Shown piece by piece: positions 56,401 to 64,000 of a stretch of DNA of 64,000 bases. The notes below the pieces were generated by a model. It did not search any database. It saw only the letters and a list, made by a program, of their open reading frames with translations, and was not told where the DNA came from. The position numbers and the translations under genes are program-made. The stretch is from assembly GCA_026929865.2 (NCBI GenBank), contig CM049408.1:620001-684000 (forward strand). The letters run 5' to 3'. This DNA comes from Hyperoplus lanceolatus (lineage: Eukaryota > Chordata > Actinopteri > Uranoscopiformes > Ammodytidae). How positions within the stretch are numbered: the first letter of the stretch is position 1; each line of letters opens with the position of its first letter.

Positions 56401-56825
56401 AACATATTTCACCTAAAGATAAAAGTGCTCAAGAATCAATTTCATGAACAGGACATTCTAAAGATTAAAAAAAATCATTGTTGAGGTTTGTTCTACCTCG
56501 GGTAGGGGTACCTGAAAATCTGAGGGCCCCTCCTGCTAGTCTATTTAACATTGGAGGGGACACAAGCAAGCTTTTTGGCACAGCTACTGTAATGTAAGCT
56601 TTTAGACACATAAATGCTGTAGGGGGGGTTACCATGATAGCACTACTACCAGAAGCTTTCCACATCAGTATAACAACCATCTGCCATCTTCCATGGAAAG
56701 CAAAAATATGAAATTTTCAAATTTGCTTTGAAAATAATAAATAGATAAAATATACAGAATAATTTGCACAACACCTGTTGAATATGGGGCTATTATTGTA
56801 TCAAAACGTTTGCAAATGCATATTT

Positions 56826-57118
56826 AGATCTGTGTGCGTATACAGTTTTGTGTGTCTGTAATCAGATTTGTGTGTAAATGGTTTTGTGCGTGTGTGCATA
56901 GATTTGTGTGTCTGAAAATGGTTTTGTGTGTGTGTGTGCACACAGATTTGTGTATCTGCAAATGGTTTTGTGCGTGTGCACACAGATTTGTGTGTCTGCA
57001 AATGGTTTTGTGCGTGTGTGCACAGATTTGTGTGTCTGCAAATGGTTTTGTGCGTGTGTGCACAGATTTGTGTGTCTGCAAATGGTTTTGTGCATGCACA
57101 CAAAGATTTGTGTGTGTA
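56826..57118. repeat. About 42-bp minisatellite, left arm
   Basis: The unit 'gatttgtgtgtctgcaaatgg + ttttgtgcgtgtgtgcaca' occurs about seven times with small changes. The long open frames across it on both strands come from the repeat. Confidence 0.9.
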
Positions 57119-57497
57119 CACGGTTCTGTGTGTAGAAACATCTGTAAATTATATTAATTGTGGTTCTAAAAGCTCAAATAGACAAAGTCTTTTTACAAAT
57201 CTCTTTTTACAAAGCCATGGAAGAACTGTTGCAAAAGTCACGTGGTGTAGCAAAAGTCACGTGTGAAAAGACAGACACGTTGGTTGGTCAATGTGTTACA
57301 GTGGCAGGACTCTTATTTGGAAAATCCCTAAACCGGATGTAAACAGAGCTTTGGCTATGAACCCATGTGGGCTATGCATGGAGGTGTCGTGGAGACAGAA
57401 GGCGAAGAGTGCTAACGGACACTGCTGTTGACAAAGCACTTCAACTTCAAGTAGTTTAAAAGTAAGTATTGATGAACAATTTTCCTTTTTTTTCTTT

Positions 57498-57710
57498 TCA
57501 AGAATCATTCGTTCCTATGTAAATCTCAGTGATATCGGATACGTTTGCAAAAAGGAATCCCCTCGTGAATGTGTGCCGTGGAAGGACCATTAGCTTGATA
57601 TGAAACATCGTCACAATAATTATTTTAATAACGTGAGTGAGAGTTTCAACACCGGCAATCGCTTCATCTTCGTCAGTTTTGTCCATCCAGTTGTAAGCCT
57701 TGGGTAGCAT
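57498..57710 (-). other. Duplicated open segment, left arm
   Basis: The minus-strand frame gives YNWMDKTDEDEAIAGVETLT, then VIKIIIVTMFHIKLMVLPRH and FANVSDITEIYIGTNDS. The same segment is in the right arm at 59310-59528 (+) with 2 amino-acid differences seen. It could be a remnant exon or chance. No family is recognised. Confidence 0.35.
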
Positions 57711-57722
57711 CTCTTTTAAATA

Positions 57723-59199
57723 CAGTCCCTCCATAAGTATCGGAACACTGAGGCCGATTCCTTTATTTTTGCTGTAGACTGGAAACATTTGGGTTTGACA
57801 CCAAAAGACGAATATGAGACAATAGCTCAACATTTCAGCTTTCATTTCCAGGTATTCACATCTGGATCTGATACACAACTGAGAAGATATATTTTTTTGA
57901 AAAAGAACACAACATTTTTAGGCAAGCAGAAGTATTGGAACAGATAGACTTTAAATAAATTAAAGTGAATAAACCGTAATATTTTGTCGCAAATACTTTG
58001 CTTGCAATAACTGCATCAAGCCTGTGACCCATTGACATCACAAAATGTTTGCATTCTTCTTTTGTGATGCTTTTCCAGGCTTTCACCGCAGCCTCATCCA
58101 GTTGCTGTTTGTTTTGTGGGGTTACTCCCTTCGGTCTCCTCTTTAGCAGGTAAAATGCATGCTGTATAGCGTTTAAGTCTGAAGATTGACTTGGCCAGTC
58201 TATAACCTTCCATGAACTCCTTTGTTGTTTTTGCAGTTTTTTTGGATCCTTATCTTGCTGCATGATGGAGCATCGTCCAATCAGTTTGGTTGCATCTTTC
58301 TTTAAATTGGCAGACCGAATGTTTCTGTAGACTTCTAAGTTCATTTTGCTGCTGCCATCATGTGTTACTGTGTTGTTGTCAAGATGAACCTTTACCAAGG
58401 TGATGGAAAGGCTAAAGTTTGGAGAAAGAAAGGATCTACTCATGATCCCAAACATGCAGGCTCATCTGTGAAACACGGTGGAGGCAATGTCATGGCTTGG
58501 GCTTGCATGGCTTCTTCTGGGACGGGCTCATTATTCTTCATTGATGATGTAACACATGATGGCAACAGCAAAATGAACTCAGAAGTTTACAGAAACATTT
58601 TGTCTGACAATTTAAGGAAAGATGCAACCAAACTGATTGGAAGATCCTTCATCATGCAGCAAGATAATGACCCAAAACACAACAAAGGAGTTTATCAGTG
58701 GCAAGAATTGGAAGGTTTTAGACTGGCCAAGTCAATCTCCAGACTTAAACGCTATAGAGCATGCATTTTACCTGCTAAAGAGGAGGCTTAAGAGAGTAAC
58801 CCCCTAACACAAACAGCAACTGAATGAGGCTGCGGTGAAAGCCTGTAAAAGCATCACAAAAGAAGAATGCAAAAGTTTTGTGATGTCAATGGGTCACAGG
58901 CTTGATGCGGTTATTGCAAGCAAAGGTTTTGCGACAAAATAGTACGTTTTATTCACTTTAATTTATTTAAAGTCTATCTGTTCCAATACTTCTGCTCGCC
59001 TAAAAATGTGGTCTTCCTTTACAAATAATTATATCTTCTCAGTTGTGTATCAGATCCAGATGTGAATACCTGGAAATGAAAGCTGAAATGTTGAGCTATT
59101 GTCTCATATTCATCTTTTGGTGTCAAACCCAAATGTTTCCAGTCTACAGCAAACATAAGGGAATTGGCCTCACTGTTCCGATACTTTTGGAGGGGACTG
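57723..59199. mobile_element. Inverted-dimer Tc1 element, copy 2
   Basis: Same structure as 43794-45271: arms 57723-58368 and 58549-59199, loop 58369-58548 (180 bp). TA at 57721-57722 and 59200-59201. The opposite arm of the host palindrome keeps the empty site (CACATATTT near 59302), confirming a TA insertion. The minus half runs from VTHDGSSKMNLEVYRNIRSA through MQQDKDPKKLQKQQRSSWK and SQSSDLNAIQHAFYLLKRR to the transposase end. The plus half starts further upstream (DGKAKVWRKKGSTHDPKHAG). Neither half has the first catalytic Asp, and the DNDPKH box is altered in the minus half. Confidence 0.88.
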
Positions 59200-59237
59200 T
59201 ATGTGAACAACAAGACCGCACAACGAGCTCCGACACC

Positions 59238-59238
<1 letters not shown>

Positions 59239-59278
<40 letters not shown>
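59239..59278. repeat. (CA)n at the centre of the palindrome
   Basis: 20 CA units flanked by exact inverted words (CCGCACAACGAG / CTCGTTGTGCGG). This is the loop of the host palindrome. Confidence 0.95.
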
Positions 59279-59280
<2 letters not shown>

Positions 59281-59904
59281 GTTGTGCGGTCTTGTTGTTC
59301 ACATATTTAAAAGAGAAGCCACCCAAGACTTACAACTGGATGGACAAAACTGACGAAGATGAAGCGATTGCCGGTGTTGAAACTCTCACTCGCGTTATTA
59401 AAATAATTATTGTGACGATGTTTCATATCAAGCTAATGGTCCTTCCACGGCACGCATTCACGAGGGGATTCCTTTTTGCAAACGTATCCGATATCACTGA
59501 GATTTACATAGGAACGAATGATTCTTGAAAAGAAAAAAAAGGAAAATTGTTAATCAATACTTACTTTTAAACTACTTGAAGTTGAAGTGCTTTGTCAACT
59601 GCAGTGTCCGTTAGCACTCTTCGCCTTCTGTCTCCACGACACCTCCATGCATAGCCCACATGGGTTCATAGCCAAAGCTCTGTTTACATCCGGTTTAGGG
59701 ATTTTCCAAATAAGAGTCCTGCCACTGTAACACATTGACCAATCAACGTGTCTGTCTTTTCACACGTGACTTTTGCTACACCACGTGACTTTTGCTACAG
59801 TTCTTCCATGGCTTTGAAAAAAGAGATTTGTAAAAAGACTTAGTCTATTTGAGCTTTTAGAACCACAATTAATATAATTTACAGATGTGTCTACACACAG
59901 AACC

Positions 59905-60095
59905 GTGTACACATACAAATCTGTGCACACACGCACAAAACCATTTGCAGACACACAAATCTGTGAGCACACGCACAAAACCATTTGCAGATACACAAAT
60001 CTGTGCACACACACACACAAAACCATTTTCAGACACACAAATCTATGCACACACGCACAAAACCATTTACACACAAATCTGATTACAGACACACA
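59905..60095. repeat. About 42-bp minisatellite, right arm
   Basis: The inverted counterpart of 56826-57118 with about five units (ACAAAACCATTTGCAGACAC word). Copy number differs between the arms. Confidence 0.9.
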
Positions 60096-60167
60096 AAACT
60101 GTATACGCACACAGATCTAAATACGCATTTGCAAACGTTTTGATACAATAATAGCTCCATAGTTGAA

Positions 60168-60560
60168 ACCCTTCACAAAGACACCTCAGAACCTGATGAA
60201 ACATCACCATATCTATGAATTGAAAATCCACTTATGCCGGCAGAAACACTGATATTAAGGAATTTTCCAGACAAAAGTAGTAAAATAACAAGAAAAAAAA
60301 TCAAATGTAAAAAAACAAACAAAAAAAAACTGTATGATATGCAATCATACTTTGAATGTTACTGTGTGTGAGATTTAATTCTTGCAAGTTTAGTTTCCAA
60401 ATGTTTCATGAATAAAAACGTCACCCTTTTTTATTTTATTTTTTTTTAAATCGCACCTTGCATCGACCTGAAAACCCATATTTACAGTAGGCAGCCCGAG
60501 CCCATAGAACAGAAGGCTTTTGAGAGCGCATGCTGGACGGTAACGTTCAGGAGCAGTGAC
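60168..60560. other. Unassigned AT-rich stretch
   Basis: A-runs and T-runs near 60285-60330 and 60425-60450. Nothing else. Confidence 0.35.
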
Positions 60561-60564
60561 CCTC

Positions 60565-61525
60565 AAGGTGCAAACACATTACACGCGTTACGCGAGTAAC
60601 GCAGCTAAAATGTTGCTTGATTATTTTATGTCAAAAATGGCGTAACGTGCCTAGTCCCTCCCGATATTGTATTTCCCTAATCAACCATGGCTGCGATCAG
60701 ACCCGACCCGACACTACAGCGTGCATGTCCGCACAAAAACAACAACAACACGGCCAACAACTGTGCCAAAAGACAAACTGAACAGCACAAATAGCCTAGC
60801 ATTAAAACAGCATTGCATATTCACAGCAGCTACATAACAAACACAGTTACAGCAGCATCGGTGCACGGTGGCACAACATAAAGGCAAGTAGCCAACATTA
60901 CCCTACCTGGCTGTGACAGGGGACCGTGGCTGGCGTAGATCAACACCGGTGCTTCGCTGTACTTGTCGTGAAAGTCCCCCGGACATAGCCGTCATGTTAA
61001 GGTTCATAATATGAGACGCTAGCTGCCCGCACACAACCGGGTGAGTTAACTAATGCTATATGGCGCTAACTGAGTTTATCAGCTAAAGCACAGCCGCACA
61101 TATTCACTGAATTTACCAGGAAGTCCATTTTCCTGGTTTACTCTCCCCACGTCTTCTATTCCCGAGCTGCTGTCATACAACACCGGCCGCCTGCAATACA
61201 TTTTCCTCCTCTGTGTTTTTCAGCCTCTGTGTACAGTACACTGTTCTCCGACGTGCCAATGTATGTGACGTCGGGTCAAGCCCTACGCTGATTGGCCAAC
61301 GTGGCTAATCGTCACGTGTAGGAGCGTAAAAAGTAAAAACAAATTAACTCCGCGTGTAGCTGCGTAGGCGCGTATATACGCGGCTCATACGCATATATAC
61401 GTGTTGCTTTAGCGCGAGTAACACATCTACGCGCCATGTACGCGCGTAAACCAATGGTTCCCTATGGAAAAATTGCCGATTTTATACGCGTATGTACACG
61501 TGTAATGCGTGTAGTGTAGCAGCAG
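60565..61525. mobile_element. Possible TIR element rich in CGCG/ACGCGT words
   Basis: Left ACACATTACACGCGTTACGCG-type and right CGTATGTACACGTGTAATGC regions are weak inverted matches. The inner part at 61360-61510 repeats 'acgcgtatatacgcg'. Exact ends and TSD are not resolved. Confidence 0.35.
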
Positions 61526-61739
61526 CATCGTGAGAGGCGGAAGCAGCACCAGGTTTGTTTACAGGCTTAAATTAGCGATATGATACACAGAAAGCTGTTT
61601 AAGTCGGTTTGGATAAAGTAGGAAGTGAATGAGCTTTTGCGCTGAGCATTTACTAACAGAAAGAACAGGTTAACGTCTGAAAGTCGCCGAGTAGCGTTCT
61701 AACTGCCTTTGCAAAGGAGAGACTTCCAGAACAGTCTGA

Positions 61740-62058
61740 GCCGGTGGCTCGATGGTGTTTCGTGCCCTCAACGCAGCCTTCTAGGCAGTGCTGCGTTAAG
61801 GCACTCCAATGGGCACTCCCCGCCTTAATTTCTAACCCCCAACCCTGCGCACTACCTTAAAGGCTCGGTTCAGGGCACAAAAAAAAAACATTTAGGGGGC
61901 AGGTGACAAGAAGCTGTGTTGCGCTTTCAAAATAAAAGCAATTTCAAAATCAAATATTTTTCTCCTTGCGGTATAATTTTTTGGGGGGACAAATGCGCCT
62001 GTCTCCAATATTGGAGGGGACACGTCCCCCCCAGTTCCTACGCCCTTGCATGCCGGTA
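61740..62058. mobile_element. hAT-like end fragment and unassigned sequence
   Basis: At 61985-62052 the words GGAGGGGACACGTCCCCCCC and AGTTCCTACGCCCTTG form a hAT-like end (CAAGGGCGTAGGAACT on the minus strand). It abuts the LINE RT fragment. Confidence 0.4.
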
Positions 62059-62331
62059 AACACCGTAATGAAGGACAGACATGAAAACTGCCTCAATAAT
62101 CTTCTTCCTACTACACAAAGAGAAGGTGGTTTTGTTTCTATAAAAATAGCCAATTCTTTGTTGAAGACGAAATACAACATTTTTTAAGTGAAAATTAAAA
62201 GCGAGTTTATCATCTATCCAGATGCTGAGATATTTATATTCTGTGACTCTTTCAATTAAAAATAATTTTTTGTAAAAATATTTAAATCATTAAAATGTGA
62301 AGCTCTGCTCTGGATAATGACATATATATAT

Positions 62332-63394
62332 TAGGGCTGTCAAAATTATCGCGTTAACGCAAGGTGATTAATTTCTGGAATTAATGCGTTAATTTTTGTT
62401 ATCGCAATTAACGCATGTGCAGATTGATCCACCCCGTACATCCCACCGGCTCTGTACTACAGCCACTCAAACATTGCGGCTGACCCAGGATCAGTAGCTG
62501 CGCGCAGCCAAACATCACAGCATGCTAGCCCATGCCGTGTTTTAAACTGCTAACGGTCACGTCTGTGTCGGGGGCATAGATAGTATATAAAATCAACTGC
62601 CGCGGGTGACAGTTGATGTCGGGAGCAACAGGAGGAGAAACATTGTCCGCTCTGTTCAGAGCCCGTGAAGACACAAACGTCTGCAGTTTTCAGCGGTGTG
62701 TGTGAGTAGACATCAACATAGTCTGGCTTGACCACTCCCGCCAGCGTCTATTAAGCGCTGGCGTCGGCAAACAACGCTACGCCTCCATTGGCTGCTTCCC
62801 GGGGTTAGCCCCGCCGTAGATGATTGTGATTGGTTTAAATAAATAAAAACAGGCCAGCCCAGTTTCCCCCCGAATAGACGGCTCTAAACGGAGTGCTTCC
62901 AGACCATACTACTTGCTGTAGTTTGGTCTGGCTTTGCGAGACTAACATCAACATAACGTTGGCTTCCTGGCACAAATGAACAGTCCCCTAGGACGTGTTC
63001 GCGCGTACAGACACATACACCGCGGACTGTAATCAAGTTGTATAAGAATGCACAACCTATAGATTCACCAAATAAATGCCATTATATAGCCTATCCTATA
63101 TTTGCCCAAAGATATAGTAAAGAGACAGACCAATTGAATTATGGTGTGGTAGGTATATATTTTAGTTTGATTTAAATTTATTTTCAGTATTAAAACCATC
63201 ATTTGGATTTTCAATTAATAAAAATTCTAATTTTAAATGTACATCCACCTTCTGTCCTTTATTTTTCCGTTCGTACAACAATATACAGAGAAAATTCGAA
63301 TTTTTCGGGCATATTTCGAATGGTAAAATTAATCGTGATTAATCCACAGAATCCTGTGATTAATCCGATTAAAAATTTTAATCGTTTGACAGCC

Positions 63395-63397
<3 letters not shown>
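62332..63397. mobile_element. hAT element inside the LINE fragment
   Basis: Ends TAGGGCTGTCAAAATTATCG and GTTTGACAGCCCTA with 'cgttaac/taattaatcg' subterminal words. Flanked by ATATATAT on both sides, consistent with an 8-bp duplication but not decisive because the right flank is a (TA)n run. Confidence 0.8.

Positions 63398-63484
<87 letters not shown>
63398..63484. repeat. (TA)n microsatellite
   Basis: About 43 TA units at the right border of the hAT element, probably expanded from the target duplication. Confidence 0.97.
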
Positions 63485-63485
<1 letters not shown>

Positions 63486-63836
63486 TAAGAAAAAGCCTCA
63501 AGTCCACTAGACAGTCCTGCAGGGTGTTAAAAGAGCTCTGTAGGTTGGATTCCTGGGGGTTTGTTTCATATAAAAGCAAGTAATCTGCATATAATAGGCA
63601 TAATTGCACAGTTTAAAAGTTGTAGATCTGGGGATTAGGGTAAACAGGGCCTAGGAGAAGTGAGGAGGGTATGACGGTGGTTGCAGGAAGGTACAACTAT
63701 GTACATTTAATTCTTTGTGAGTACTGTGTTGTTGCAGCAGCAAATAAGTATACAGTATATGTATAAAGTGTGTACATGCAACACATGAGAGGTAATATTA
63801 GTTAAGGAAGAAGTTAAATTAAATGGCAGATACATA

Positions 63837-64000
63837 CAGTATCTCACAAAAGTGAGTACACCCCTCACATTTCTTCACATTTTTCTTTATATCTTTCCAT
63901 GGGACAACACTGAAGAAATGACACTTTGATACAATGTAAAGTAGACAGTGTACAGCTTGTATAACAGTGTAAATTTACTGTCCCCTCAAAATAACTCGAC
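63837..64000 (+). mobile_element. Tc1-like terminus, cut by window end
   Basis: Starts after TA (63835-63836) with CAGTATCTCACAAAAGTGAG TACACCCCTCACATTTC and runs to the window edge. The inverse of this sequence ends the fragment at 37970-38133, so both belong to the same Tc1 family. Confidence 0.85.

Larger units (their letters stand above)
56783..60161. mobile_element. Large palindromic TIR element with 6-bp TSD
   Basis: Ends TATGGGGCTATTATTGTATC and GATACAATAATAGCTCCATA, flanked by GTTGAA at 56777-56782 and 60162-60167. The arms are inverted copies of about 0.95 kb. The left is 56783-57722 plus 59200-59238, and the right 59279-60161, with a (CA)n loop. Within about 200 bp compared by eye (57290-57490) only 2 changes were seen. 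A Tc1 dimer (57723-59199) interrupts the left arm. Each arm has a minisatellite near its outer end and a shared frame (MDKTDEDEAIAGVETLT...). The 6-bp TSD and TA-start resemble, from memory, the IS3EU superfamily; Dada also makes 6-7-bp TSDs. Confidence 0.8.
62059..63620 (-). pseudogene. LINE reverse transcriptase fragment split by a hAT element
   Basis: The exposed parts are 63620-63485 and 62331-62059. The minus strand reads LCLLYADYLLLYETNPQESN and SSFNTLQDCLVDLRLFLS (RT palm with YADY instead of YADD). After the hAT it reads VTEYKYLSIWIDDKLAFNFH LKNVVFRLQQRIG and SRKKIIEAVFMSVLHYGVY (thumb). This order is that of a non-LTR RT. The catalytic second Asp is lost. Confidence 0.75.

Noticed and set aside
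56801-57157. Regular spaced repeats with long open frames on several strands, CRISPR-like at first sight
   Set aside because: Units are contiguous (about 42 bp, no unique spacers) in a eukaryotic transposon arm; the frames are products of a TG/CA-rich minisatellite.
63203-63609. Open frames on both strands with Tyr-Ile runs
   Set aside because: They come from the (TA)n run; only the RT residues outside it are meaningful.
42785-64000. Further apob exons
   Set aside because: I looked for the block that follows exon 5 in vertebrate APOB and found no match in any frame; a very short or diverged exon could still be missed.

Overview
This is a stretch of teleost fish nuclear DNA. The only host gene I can support is the 5' part of apolipoprotein B (apob) on the + strand. 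Five coding exons with good splice sites (29382-29436, 30137-30175, 31653-31765, 31859-32004, 42637-42784) read continuously as signal peptide plus the start of the lipid-transfer module. A TATA box lies about 85 nt before the ATG. The next exon is not recognisable in the remaining 21.2 kb, so intron 5 is at least that long. The fish assignment rests on apob plus V-SINE, Tc1, hAT, PIF/Harbinger, L2-like LINE and chromodomain Ty3/Gypsy elements.

Almost everything else is transposable elements, many nested, and many with target-site duplications (TSDs) readable in the text. 0.4-5.6 kb: a young, structurally intact chromodomain Ty3/Gypsy element (412-bp LTRs, 3 differences, CAAGT TSD, one open Gag-Pol). 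6-13 kb: L1 ORF1, a non-autonomous DNA element, a TTAA hairpin and an L2-like LINE on the minus strand. 13-22 kb: a Tc1 fragment, four hAT elements with perfect 8-bp TSDs and a TTAA element. 22-29 kb: a LINE split by a hAT and a Harbinger-type element, then an intact two-exon MADF gene of Harbinger type. 29.4-42.8 kb: apob exons 1-5. Intron 4 (10.6 kb) is largely one minus-strand LINE pulled apart by later insertions, including an unusual element with about 390-bp inverted repeats that encodes a broken cysteine-rich protein. 43-64 kb: apob intron 5, holding two copies of an inverted-dimer Tc1 element, a Gypsy fragment, an L1 ORF2 fragment, several TIR elements, and a palindrome of about 3.4 kb with a 6-bp TSD into which one Tc1 dimer inserted.

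The best candidates for something under-described are: the 56783-60161 palindrome (about 0.95-kb inverted arms with minisatellites, ends TATGGRGC, TSD GTTGAA); the inverted-dimer Tc1 family (two copies with 180-bp loops); the long-TIR element carrying a zinc-finger/cysteine-rich protein at 32684-36707; and a 10-nt match in the Gypsy element between the predicted RNA 5' end and its primer site, as in self-primed Tf1/sushi elements. The genes do not form a pathway: apob is the host gene and the rest are mobile-element remnants.
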